Assembly: GCA_002633005.1 (NCBI GenBank)
Contig: NMRA01000303.1
Location: forward strand, 459,947-520,930
From: Phoronis australis
Taxonomy: Eukaryota; Phoronida; Phoronidae
DNA: 60,984 bases
Direction of reading: 5' to 3'
Under the pieces are notes generated by a model, which was given only the letters and a program-made list of their open reading frames with translations, made no database searches and had not been told where the DNA came from. Within the stretch, counting starts at the first letter, position 1. The number at the start of each line of letters is the position of its first letter. Both the position numbers and the translations under genes were made by a program. This document shows positions 49,737-60,952 of this stretch, in pieces.

Positions 49737-50516
49737 GTATGCATTGTTTAATTCTGCCTTCTAAGTTAACCTGACAACCAGTTACTGCTGAATAACAAAC
49801 ATCATTGTTTGGTAGTCACTAGTTTGCATTTATTTTTTTTAAGGCAAATGTCTTTTGTTATAGTACATTTAAGAAAAGGACCTGTGCATTACCACAGGCG
49901 ACCTCAGCTTCTGATGGTCCCCAGTACACTACGTTCAATACTACAAGGTACGACACTCGGGACTAGAAATTCCACGGGTGCTTCGTTTCAGCCATCCATA
50001 TCAAACACATAACTCAATAAATTTACACAAAACAGGGGTTCAACAAACCATGAGCAATTGTTCTTTCTTAACATTCACGGTGTCTTGCTCTACAGCAAGT
50101 TCGCTAGAAATTCGCAGTCAAAGCAGAAAAATGTTCCCAAAAAGCCCAAACACACGTCGCACTTTGACAGTTTGAGATCAAGGACGGTATGGAAATTGCC
50201 GGTGTGTCGCGTTAAGTCACGATCTACACTTATTCGTCCATCCGTGGATGCACCTAAAGTCAGTGTCAAGACTTAAGAGCGCAGATATGAAACCGGGTTC
50301 CTGATACTGTACATGTACTTAGGTAATCGCGAATGGAGCATTTGCAGTACGTGTGTGTAGTTGAGAAATCAATCGCAAGAAAGATTTCTAAATTCATATC
50401 ACCGGATGAACCGTAATCTCCCTCCTGTTGAGGTGTTTACCCTAATTTTTTCAGATGATTACAAGCAAATGGCTGAGGAAGGTTAGGCATTGTAATAGGA
50501 CAAAATAGCCTCAAGA

Positions 50517-50992
50517 ATGTCCGAAGGTGTGAGGGTTTTCCTTACAAATATGTTTAACGATGGCGAGAAAAGTAGCCAAAAAGCAGACCCAGGGCAGTGT
50601 GTTCAGTTCATCAGATCGAAGTTTCCTTCCAAAAAGTGGCGTACAGCGAAACAGATTTCTAGCTTTTTTCACGACTTGCACTTCAAATAAAACGCAAAAC
50701 AGTTTTTGAAGATGAAGACGAAGATGATGTTGCAAATGGTCGACGTATCTGGGAGGAGAAAATTAGGGACGCAGTATTTCGTGAAGTAGGGGTAATGCAC
50801 CCGATTATGTATGTAGGAGAAAATTTGTGTGAGATGGCGAGGGACAAAAAGTTGAGGAATATGAAAGTTGTGAATTTGAAAGAAATTTCTAAGCTGCTGA
50901 ACATAGACATTAAGCTATGTAAGCGTAAATCTGAATTTTTGAATACTGTTACAGGTTACTTAAAGATGTGCGCTTGCCATGCTGATGTCTAG
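50517..50992 (+). pseudogene. C-terminal block of an uncharacterised multigene family, frameshifted
   Basis: Frame 1, 50517-50690, encodes EGVRVFLTNMFNDGEKS..., FIRSKFPSKKWRTAKQISSF, FHDLHFK then a stop. The reading frame continues two bases out of register from about 50690 to 50992: KRKTVFEDEDEDDVANGRR, IWEEKIRDAVFREVGVMHP, YVGENLCEMARDKKLRN, VVNLKEISKLLNIDI, KSEFLNTVTGYLKMCACH. The last part resembles a SAP-like helical pair. I recall the same two-part ending (GVREFL..F..GE, W..AQQI.SFFSRL, then HPI.Y...LC) in expanded uncharacterised invertebrate families; this is memory, not a search. One frameshift makes it a pseudogene or a sequencing error. AATAAA lies at 51450. Confidence 0.55.
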
Positions 50993-53900
50993 ATTATATA
51001 TTTTTAAATGATATATGTGTTCACCCCTTCATCAGCGGGTGCTGACCGAGGTTGGGGGTGTGGGTAGGCATTGTGATGTTTGTAGGAATGGGAAATTGGT
51101 GGTCACATATGCCATTGTATTTCCAAGCTACTTGATTAGGGCTCAAACCTATTGAAATATATTCCAGTTGCTATGCTTAGTCTCATCACAGTGGCTTACT
51201 TCTGTTGCTGAACCCTTGAAAGAGTCGATGCCTTTCTGAGAGTTTTATGGTTTTCTATGAATGCTGAAAGGTATAAAGTGCTGGTGATACGAGTGGAGTG
51301 ATTTTACACGATTTAGGGTGTGCCACTCTTGAACGCTTCCAGTCGGTGGAACCAATATTGGTGCATTTTCTACAATTTTCCATTGCCTTGAAAAGCCTTG
51401 TTACATAACATTAGTCTCGTTGATTCTTTACTGTTGGTGGATGGCACAAAATAAAGTTATTTATGGAGTTTTGACTGATTTACATAGACTTCTGTGCGCC
51501 TTTCATTTAGACTTGTTGTGTGTTGGAAATGATTTGCTTTAGTTTGTTTTTTTGATTTTGATCCAAATTTTGTTTCACACAGTACGTGTAGTTTTCTATG
51601 TAACATTGAGCAGACTTCAAGAGAATTCTGTCAGACTCAGCTAAACTTGGATAAACTTTCTCCAAAATTATTTGACAGATTAGTGGAACTTCTGTGTCCA
51701 TGAAATATAGAAATATTGTCAGCTTTATGTGAAGTTATTGCACCTAGGTGTTGCCTTTCTAGATAAGATGTTATGTATACATTATCTAGTAGTTCATGAT
51801 GGTGCAACTCTGGAGTATTCCAGTTTTCATCTTATTTATGGTTGAAAGTATGGGTTTTAGAAGCTAGTTATGTTTGTTTTTACATTACTTGAAGATCATA
51901 ATACACTAATAGACATTCGAGTTCATTTTCATATGAAATATTTTTTATTTATTATTTGCATTCATTGTCTTAAGATTCTTGCAGTTTAATGACCTCTTTT
52001 CATAGAATCGCACGCTCTGTCCAGAGTTAGATGTTGATCTATTAAGGCCATACATGTAATGACTACTAGACAGACAATCCACAAGTAAAACAATGATGTG
52101 CGTGACTGGACCATGTTTCATGGTACGAAGGTCACCATAGACTATTTAACATGTGAGGAAACTTGTTGTTTCTGTTCCGTCTTCACAATTCTAAAATGCA
52201 TTGAAGTTTTCCTTTGTAACTCCATTTCAAAAATGAAGTGAAAGTTATTGCAAAATAAACACACCGTCATGTTTGTTCGATACTAATATTAAGAGACCTT
52301 TTCAACATTGATTTTATTACAAAACCATTAGCCCATTACTGAACTTACAGACTCATAATTGTCGGCATGTACAATTAATTTCTGCCCAGTGAAACTGGAA
52401 AACAAAAAAGGATGGTAGAAAATTATAATCTGATGTGAGATGGAAAACTCAGTGTTTCAGGCATTAAAGTCATAGGCGGATTTGGGGGGGAGGGCAGCAG
52501 GTAAGGAAAATTAAACATCAGCAGCGTGAAGAATTATCGAGTGCACCAATTTGGAATGGCAGTGGGGGGGGNAGTCCGGTAGAATTTGGGTACACCAGGG
52601 TCCACATCGCCAGTCCCCGCAACTTCTTTTCGGGCGGCCTGTGCATACGAAAGTAACCTCAGTTTAAAAAATAATGCGGAGTTCCTGTTGATGGGCAATG
52701 GTGATTATAAATTTAGGGGTTCTAAAAAATTGAAATCGAAAGCACATTTTTCTTGGTGGCGTGCAGCTTTGAATTGACACTGACGATTCTTATTGTGGGT
52801 ACTAAAGTGTCCTATTATTAAATAAGAATAAACCCTGGTGCGATTTTTGGGGGTTGTGCATATATGGTATACAATGATTTAATTTTTCACAGACCACATT
52901 TTCAAAGTCGGCGGCTTTTTCAAAACTGTCTGTAGATTTCATAACTTGTGTAACTGAATGTTCTGCATAGAAAGTGAATATTCTACATTCGACAACTTGC
53001 ACTAAAGTGTGTAGTTGTGATACACATTCATTTTTATTTGGGTAGTTCTGTAAGGAAATATTTGTATTTTGCTCACGTTGTGGCAACAAATCTAATTGGC
53101 AAAAAAATGCCGCCCCTCCCCTTTAGAAATTTTATTCTTTTGCCAATTTTGTACTGAATATTGTCAAAAATTCTACTCCATTATCCAAAAGGCGTATATC
53201 AAAACGTCACCTTGACTGAACCGTCGGATTTTGTTTAGCCAGCTGGCTTTCTACCAAGGCTAGCTTTTGTTAAGCCTACGTTACGTCGACTTATGAGGGA
53301 ATCACCGTACACGACCCAGTTCTTGAAATGATAGCCAGTTGAAGGAGTGAATACTAGAAATTGCTTAATACATTATCAAACTACATTTAGCAAGAGTTTC
53401 AAACATAATCACAACTTTCCTCGATTGACCAGGAAATCGTGTCTGGAGGGGCCTGCTATTAATCACTAAACACTGCTTAGTGCTATTGTATTAACAGCAA
53501 CCGATTCTACGCGAAGTAAAAACAACAAATAAATTTTTTTCTACTAATTATTAAATAAATGCCTTGTATCCGTACATAAATAAGAGCCAAATTTCGAAGG
53601 AAATTGCTGTACAAAGAGACGCTATCGACTTTTCATGTTTTGGTAAACTGTTCAATTTTACCTCCAATGCTGGAGAGCTTCATAGAATTGCCCAAAATTC
53701 TGCGTATTAGGCGGCATTTCACAGGAATTGTGAAAAAACTCCCACAAATTTGACGATGGAATACTTTTATTTCACCTTAGTTTGGTAGAAGAAAATATCT
53801 CACTTTAAATAATTAGGAACCACTTTTTAATAAAAGCCTTTGAAATTCCACACTTACTACCCATTTCCCTATTGGAATACATGGGAATATTGGATGTGCT

Positions 53901-54210
53901 ATAATCCATACAAAAACATTTTTTGGATTTTTAAAATAACTTTTTACTTTATTGGTTGATATCCTTAATAAAACCCCATTGTCAAAATCCATGCATTTTA
54001 ACTTGCCTCCGCCGATCTCTGCAGGTTTTATCAGATAATGCCTCGTAAGTATTTTGTAGTCGAGAATAAACTGTTGTATCTGTTCTATATTTACCGACAG
54101 GAGCATATTTTTAATATGATTCAGCAAGTATAGGATGCATGACGCCATTTTGAGTCGTCTTAATGTTACACCGTTAGTAATTCAGGAAACAACGCTTTTT
54201 GATAATCATA
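50993..54210. other. T-rich, no recognisable gene
   Basis: No exon recognised. A 111-codon AT-driven open frame on the minus strand (53813-54148) has no motif. One ambiguous base sits in a G run at 52572. Confidence 0.5.
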
Positions 54211-54211
54211 G

Positions 54212-54217
54212 TTTATT
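54212..54217 (-). promoter_or_regulatory. Candidate polyadenylation signal, ZP gene
   Basis: AATAAA on the minus strand about 490 nt beyond the ZP gene stop codon; nearest canonical hexamer noticed. Confidence 0.3.
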
Positions 54218-54702
54218 AGTAGTTTGTACATCTACATGTAAACTAAATATATAAAATTCGGAATGAATAATTTTCGAAAAATCCACAAGCTATGACTACA
54301 ATTGCAATTCACTGAAAAAATCGTTTTTCAATATCTCGCAGGATTACATACAGGGTAGTAAAATACTTTAAGACTGTTTATGCAAAATTGCAGAATATAT
54401 AAAATCTCTGATACAAATCAGCTTTAGTTGTCACTAAAGGATGCATCGTTTTTGCACCTAAATACTAAAATCTGTATAGACGAACTGCCGCCTCGTCGAT
54501 AGATGGCGTCACACTCTGCGCTCACGGAACTTTCAATCCAGGGTCCAATCGTTCATCGAAGGCACTGCACTTCACGTGCCAGTGCGATGTGTATAGTAGA
54601 AAAGACGCCACGAGCTGTTTGTGGTGTTGCGTTTGCCTAACGTCAGGCAAATCAGAGTGTGTATCATTCCATCGATTCATGATAGGCTGTGTGTTCGGCT
54701 AA

Positions 54703-57700
54703 CTAAAACGCGGGATTTTCTTTTCCGGTTGACGTCACACGCAATCTGCGAGAACGTCTTGCAAAGAAGACGGCCACGAGAGCTGTGATAATTAGCAGAC
54801 AGGCTAAAATAACGACGACCACGTAGAAGACGGTACTGCTGATGTATCTGTCGGAAGCACCTTCAACTTGATTCTGTTCTGGCCTATCATTTCCTGTTTG
54901 GAATGAAGTTGAAAGGAAAAGTTGATACGTGTACGTACATGTTTAACGTAAATTTTCGTACGGTTAGTTACTGAATACGGCTTTTCATTAAAATTGCAAT
55001 ACGTCGTTGAAAGCATATTCAAAGTACAAATTCGGATGCGGTATACTCTAAACCTACGTGCTTGTGTTTATACATGTATGTTTGAATGTCATGCTTCATA
55101 TTTCACACATGTAGTTTTCAATGTCCCTCTCGATTATTTTTGAGACAAGACGTTTTTGAACAAACCTTGATCGCCGTTCTTCAATCCGAGAACAAGCGTA
55201 ACCCTTCTAATCACGTGATCCTCCACGTCACGTCTTCTTCTCGCAGTTGTGTTGCAACTCGCATCGTCCTATAACACAATATGTACATTTGTATTGTATT
55301 ACATCATTAATCAGTGAATGTAAAGTAGGATTTAAAAGTATGGCGATGCCTGAAGGAACAGTTTTATTCTTTTTATTGATATCTCTTGAACAGAGACGGA
55401 AGCAAGAAATACGATAGTACCTGGAATTTTGCAGTATTAACTCAGTATCGAGACGCCTGTTTTGCTGTGCCGTAGTGATGCTGTTGCACCCAGGAGGCGG
55501 CATAGAGCGACACACACGCATGTGTTGACGGTCGGAGGGTACGGAACAAAACAGGTGGTCATGGGGGGACTGTGTTCAAGCGGCGCAAAGTTGGTGACGA
55601 AAGGATGAAGGATGTGGGCGGGCGACAGCGATAGTCCTAACTACTCTATTGTATTTAACCCCAACTCGCCCCTCCGTTCCCTCTTTTCTTCCCTCTCCCT
55701 CCTTGTTTCTGTTTGATAATCTGTCCGTACGCCCGTTCACCCATGTGTCACTTTTTCATTCCTTACGTTTGTCCGTTCCTCCCTCTCTCCGTCCGTCTGT
55801 CAGCCTGTCCCTCCCGCACATGCTCTCTTCTCTCCCCCGTCATCTCCCCCCCTATACCCTCTCTTCTTTCATTCTGTCGGAACACTTGGAAACGTACCTG
55901 CTTGCTTGTAGTGTCACTACTGACGCGTCAAGTACCATTAAAATGTCAAAGTTAAAAAAAAAACAAAAAAACAAAGTAAATTAGGCCACATTCAGGTAGC
56001 CCTGTGATTTACAAGCACTTCGAAAATTTATTACCAGACTATGGACCAGATCATTTCTAATCCTTTTCAAGCTTCCGGTAGCATACAGAGCACATCGATC
56101 TAACAAAACCTACAACTTTGTCATAATACTGACAGATATGTCATCACTAAGCTTCTGAGTAGTGAATGCGAAAGGTCGGGTTTTGCCGTGTAGTAAGAAC
56201 AAGTCTGCACACGCATTTGATGACGGTCGGAGGCCACGAAACAAAATAGGTGGTCACTGGGGGACTGTGAAAGCGGCACACATTTGGTGACAAATGGATG
56301 AAGGACGTGGGCGGGCGACAGCGATATTCCTAACTTCTCTACTACATTAAACCCAATTCTCCCCTCCGTCTCTCCCTCTTTTCTTCCCTTGACCTTCTGA
56401 CCCGCTCTTCCCCCTCCTTGCTTCTGCCTGGTAATCTGTCCATACGTCCGTCCATCCGGGTGCTACTTTTTCATTCCTTACGTTTGCCGTGTCTCTCTCC
56501 CTTCATCCACTCGTCACCCTGTCCCAGTCACAAATGCTCCCCTCTCCCCCCTCAACACCCATCCCCATACCCCTCTCCCCTCTCCCCCCTCATCACCCAT
56601 CCCCATACACTCTCTTCCTCCATTCTGTCTGTACATTTGGAAACATACCTGCTTGCTTGTTTCCAATGTGAATTCTATATCGCATTCAACAGTAACCTTA
56701 GCGGAACTCAGTTGGTCTTTGCCTCTGAATGCCTGGATCTTGACGCAGGTTGCACCATCACTGGAATTGTATTTAAATCCTCCCGTCGGCATGTCTTTCA
56801 CCATTCTATCCATCATGATGCACCTAGTTCGTGTATAACGGTTGAAGATTTACTGTCACTACTAACCAGTCAAGTATCATTTAAATGTCGAAACAAAAAT
56901 TAACAAACTAGGCCATATTCAAGTTGCCCTGTGATTTACTAACACTTCGAAGAATTTTACCTGAGTATGGACCAGGTCAATTCTGATACAATGCATGCAA
57001 CCGTTGTTGGAGCACACCGATCTCACAAAACATGTAACTTTCTACAAAAATAAAGTTCCAAATTGCCACCGGGATTACCTGAATCTAAATAATTCATGAC
57101 CTGCAAATGTTTTTGAAACGTGACGCGACTGTAAATTAATATTCCTATAGGTGGGTTCAAATCGCGTCATAATAGTGACAGATACGTCATCACTAAATTT
57201 CCGAGTGGACGCACAAGATGCCAGAGGCCTGGTTTTGCACTTGCAATCTTGCTGTAATGAGAACAAGTCTGCTAATATTTTCTATTCTCGTTAACAACTT
57301 CATCTTCTCATTAACGCATATTTTCTCACCAGTTGTATTTCAACCACGATTTTTTTCTCTCAATGACAGCATTTCGTTTCTTAAGAACGCCGTTCGTTTC
57401 TCTAGAAGAATTCTTAGATCGTAGGAATTATACTTTTTTTGGCGTTGAGTTTTTACGCCAACACTAGCGTATTATCTTACTTGGATCCGGTCAGATTACC
57501 TCCACATGTATACATGTACAGGTGCATAGTTTTCAGAAGAAAAAAAGTGAAATAATCTTGTAATATCGGACATCGAAAGCAATGACAAGTGACCATTTCT
57601 GCTTTTGTTAGCTTGTTCTGCTTCTCATTGTCGTAAATTGTCACTTTTAACAGACTCACGAAATGTCATCGATTTTTATACGTTGTTTGGCAGTTCTATA

Positions 57701-59399
57701 TGAAGTGACAAAGGGTTCTTAAACAAGTACCTTTCTTCGCGTTGAAATGTTCTTATTCAACGCGAAATATTGTTTAATTAACGTCTTGTATGGGTTAATC
57801 AACGATCTGGATTAGATATTCAACGCGTCGAATTGGTTTTCAAACGATTATCTTTCTGCTGATATTCAACGCACGCTGTTGCTTAATCAATGCTTTGTAT
57901 TACTATACATTAAACACTATTTAATCCAATGCATAGACGGCGCAGGACTGAAATAAGAGGGGGGGGGGGGGCTAAAGCCCTCCAGCCCCCCATGGTGCAC
58001 CGCTTATGTGACCATGGGTGGCGCAGCACTGGAATAAGTGGAGGGCTACAGCCCTGCAGCCCCCTATGGTGAGCCGCTCATGTAATGGTATTATTTAATA
58101 AACTCCATCAATTAGTAAGTCGTTATTTCCAATCAGTGACAAGTTTACAGTCAATACACAACACCAAGGGAAGGCAGCACAGACGAAACATTAGGACTAA
58201 TTACATTTTTGTGAATATTGAAGTTTGAAACATACTCGTAACTCGCAATGTAAATAGAGCCATCATTTAGTAATACATGCTCACTTGATAGAAATCTGCA
58301 ACAATCTTCGAAATAAGTCTCGCACGCATAATAAAGGAGGTCTTCCGCTATTCTGCGATTTGAGTGCATGAACTACGTGATTGGACTTTACACTGTATGA
58401 ACTGTTTGAAAGTACGCTCTGAATAAGCAATAGTAGGCGTTGAATAAGCATTTTTTTCGCGCAGAAAAGTCTTTATTTATGAACCATTTCAGGGTGTTGA
58501 ATAACTACAACGCGTTGATTTAGAAAACGTAGTGCGTTGAATACACACAGTTCAAAGCGCTGAAATCTACCCGCTTAAGAACCCTTTGGGGCTTTATATT
58601 TCCAGAAGAGCCGATTCGTAGACAAGACGGTCGCGTCATCAAGTGACTGTGACTTCTGATTGATTACTTCCTCGTCAGAGAGCGATTTTTTTCGTGAAAA
58701 AAGCCGAGATCGGCGTACAATAAAATTTAGCAAAAATATAAAGCTATATACTTATGTATGAAAATACTACAGCGAACCGTTATAAACATGTAAATGAGTC
58801 CTATGTTGGCGTTATTCATTTCATTTTACAAAGGAATATTCGTCATAAAATGCACAAAAAGAGGCCACATCAGAGTAGCGCGTGCGCTGCATCATGGTTT
58901 ATTTCATGAATTGGAAGATTGAAGAGGGATTTTATTTTGGTTGCATGTAAAATTACAATCACTCGACTTCGTTTATGGACAAAGAATTGCCATCACAGTA
59001 TGACTTGTTCAGAGCAGTAAATAACTGAGTTCGAACGAGTTGATGTGTGGTTGATGAGAAAAGTCGTAAGAAAATTGCACTTTTGAGAAAAGGTTGCACG
59101 TGCTTACCGTGAGGAAGATTGAATGCCCTGAAGAACCAAATACATTAAAGGTTGAGTTGATGTGAAGTCCAACATAAACGGATTACCTAGTGTGCCACAG
59201 TATGAGTCAAGCCGCAAATAAAATTACTGAATTTTATTCGGTCTATCGCTTCACCCAATGCTAATTTTCTGACGGATGACCATGCATGGTACTTTAAAAA
59301 TCCATTTAAATAATTTCAAACATACCCTTTGTCATTCGTAAACATAACTTTGTCCAAAGAGCATTGCTTGCCTATGACGCCCTTGAAGGCTGAAAGACA
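54703..59399 (-). CDS. ZP-domain type I membrane protein, 3' exons (partial)
   Basis: Four minus-strand exons join in phase: 59399-59326, 56823-56649, 55569-55421, 54883-54703 (stop at 54705-54703). They encode KGVIGKQCSLDKVMF, then GCIMMDRMVKDMPTGGFKY, ATCVKIQAFRGKDQ, SAKVTVECDIEFTLE, the Cys-rich DHLFCSVPSDRQHMRVC and PPPGCNSITTAQQNRRLDTE, and a transmembrane helix (FYVVVVILACLLIITALVAV) with an 18-residue basic cytoplasmic tail ending KENPAF. The GC-x-D ... F.F/IQAF.. ... VTVECDI pattern is the ZP-C half of a zona pellucida module, a polymerisation or receptor domain; NRR just before the membrane is a possible cleavage site. Exons upstream of 59399 (ZP-N, signal peptide) lie further out or are unrecognised. 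No gene symbol can be assigned. Confidence 0.7.
55510..57272 (-). repeat. Tandem duplication inside the ZP gene (units 55510-56208 and 56209-57272)
   Basis: Both units share the ACGGTCGGAGG...GGGCGGGCGACAGCGATA block, the pyrimidine tract and downstream TCACTAAG/ATTT...AAGAACAAGTCTG. Unit 56209-57272 keeps the ZP exon; the other lost about 190 bp containing it (junction near 55911). The following exon is complete in unit 55510-56208 and truncated in the other (56209-56264). Confidence 0.85.
55649..55870. repeat. Pyrimidine-rich (CCCTCTC)n tract, unit 1
   Basis: Low-complexity C/T tract; its duplicate is at 56360-56620. Confidence 0.8.
57709..58588. mobile_element. 880-bp inverted-repeat element with subterminal TTCAACGCG repeats
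   Basis: Ends are exact inverted copies: CAAAGGGTTCTTAA (57709-57722) and TTAAGAACCCTTTG (58575-58588). The first and last 180 bp carry about ten copies of TTCAACGCG or its reverse GCGTTGAA (for example 57737, 57757, 57819 and 58438, 58496, 58548), like the subterminal transposase-binding arrays of some DNA transposons. No clear target duplication and no transposase; the interior carries an 81-bp direct repeat (57939-58085). It sits in an intron of the ZP gene. Confidence 0.7.
57939..58085. repeat. 81-bp-spaced direct repeat with G run
   Basis: GGCGCAGGACTGAAATAAG at 57939 and GGCGCAGCACTGGAATAAG at 58020, each followed by a G-rich and CAGCCCCC stretch. Confidence 0.8.
58589..59325. other. 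ZP gene intron, no recognisable exon
   Basis: Between the 880-bp element and the ZP exon 59326-59399. Nothing recognised. Confidence 0.5.
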
Positions 59400-59730
59400 A
59401 TAAAATTAAAAGTGCAAATATGAATTATTAAATGGCGATGACGTTACTTCCACACCCCTCCAGTTATTTGGGTCATGTATCACCCGAGGGAGGCTAACGT
59501 CCTAGAGTGCCGGGATGATTTCTCCAAATCCCAAGACATCTAGACAGATGAAAAAACCGCCAAAACACACAGCAATCTATTTATCTCACATGCTTAGCAA
59601 TCAAATATAAAACCTACAAAACAAAAATAAAAAATCAAGTTCCGCTCTGCTTGGCGTCAGTCATCACTAGAGAGTGTTGTAGAAAACAACCACACACGTA
59701 AGAGTCAGAACACTGCAGTATGCACATCAG

Positions 59731-60131
59731 GGCCCGGGTTCTAATCTCTTCAATCGAAATGGAACACGAAGTTATGTTTGGAATCTTCTACTCTACCTTT
59801 GTGCGAACTCAAGATGAGTGTCTATTATTTTATACGCGAGTACATGATGATTTACATGGATAATTTTTTGTCCTAGTTTCACAGTTGATAAACCCAGCGT
59901 TAATGCTAACATTTCTAGTTAAAACTCGAATTTTCGAGATTTTACTCGAGTTTCTAGCACGAATATCAAGGTCACTAAGTGCTAACTTGAACTAGAAACT
60001 CATATGCGTAAACTATAATATATTCGAGCACAGTCTGATAACCACTTATCTTGAGTTCGCACAAAAGTAAAGAGAAATTGCCAAAATTAATTTTGAGTTC
60101 GTTTCGAGTACAAAGATTTGATTCCGGTCCT
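59731..60131. mobile_element. Fold-back element (about 90-bp arms)
   Basis: Left arm 59731-59820 and right arm 60043-60131 are inverted copies; the best-kept part is TTTGTGCGAACTCAAGAT (59799-59816) against its reverse complement at about 60049-60066. The central 220 bp contain a smaller palindrome rich in ACTCGA. Outer ends, GGCCCGGGTTCTAATC, resemble a tRNA B box, so it could be two SINE-like halves in inversion. Confidence 0.65.
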
Positions 60132-60233
60132 AGGTTTCCTCGCCAAATCGTTGTCTTCCGCGGGAACTAACTGTATGGGTTATTACACTCTAGTTATTTA
60201 CTGTTCAAACTTGTATTGGGGGATTTACATGGA

Positions 60234-60391
60234 GTTGGTCATCATCAGAGGTCGCACACCCTGATGTAGTCACCTGACGTTCTGAAGGGGATGTTAAGTT
60301 TTTAGAGCGCATCTTCGTTCTAAAAACATATCGTCGCCTTCAGAATGTCACGTGACTACATCAGGCTGTGCGACCTCTGATGGTGACAAAC
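60234..60391. repeat. 158-bp hairpin beside a LINE 3' fragment
   Basis: GTTGGTCATCATCAGAGGTC at 60234 is matched in reverse at 60391 by GTTTGTCACCATCAGAGGTC; the pairing continues through CTGATGTAGTCACCTGAC and a TTTTTAGA core to the centre near 60312. Confidence 0.85.
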
Positions 60392-60952
60392 TCTATATAA
60401 AACGCCCCTCAGATGCAGAAACTCAATGCCGCAAAATCACAGGTCATCCTGTTCCACCGCAAACACAAACTGCGATCGTTCAGTCTTTCACTATTTGGTG
60501 TCAGGCTCACACCAAAAGCAGAGGCCACTCTGCTAGGGGTAACCCTTGATCAAAGACTGACGTTACAACCCCACGTCACACGCGTGTGTGACCGTGCAAG
60601 AACCAGAGTCAAGCTTATGTATCGATTGAAGGGCACAGGGTGGGGCGCTAGGAGTGACTGCCTACTACTGATCTACAAAATGTTCATCAGACCCCTATTC
60701 GAATATGACGCCATCGATATTTCAACCTGTGCTCCTTCCACAATCGAAAGACTACAGAAACTACAAAACTGGGCGCTGAGAATTGCTCTCGGTCAGCCCA
60801 GATATTGCCGAGCTGACACACTACACGAGCTCGCCGGAATGCAGACTGTCTCCGACAGGCTGCAGTCACTCCGCGAAGCCACGCTAAGCCGCATTTCCGA
60901 GACAAACCTATTCCAGGAGCACTTAAGGGTCCTGGCCCTGCTCAACTGGTAA
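60384..60952 (+). mobile_element. C-terminal part of a LINE reverse transcriptase
   Basis: The frame ending at 60952 reads QKLNAAKSQVILFHRKHK, then LFGVRLTPKAEATLLGVTLD, QRLTLQPHVTRVCDRARTR, KLMYRLKGTGWGARSDCLLL, YKMFIRPLFEYDAIDIST, CAPSTIERLQKLQNWALRI, then the stop TAA. LLGVTLDQRLT and RLQKLQNWALRIALG are typical of the thumb/connection of jockey-type LINEs. The stretch of 179 codons is intact. The 5' side is replaced by the hairpin at 60234-60391, so it is 5'-truncated. Confidence 0.85.

Larger units (their letters stand above)
47410..50010. repeat. Segment duplication, copy 2 (probable haplotype duplicate)
   Basis: Begins right after a single N at 47409, in mid-codon sequence of the NIDO gene 2 terminal exon (GGCCGAGTGCAAG), and ends where it diverges from copy 1 after ATATCAAACACAT. 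A real insertion would be unlikely to start exactly at an ambiguous base inside a coding exon; an alternative-haplotype contig joined in tandem explains it. Confidence 0.85.

Noticed and set aside
52485-52600. G-rich stretch as a G-quadruplex feature
   Set aside because: A G run with an ambiguous base at 52572; probably simple-sequence or a MITE edge, not enough to call.
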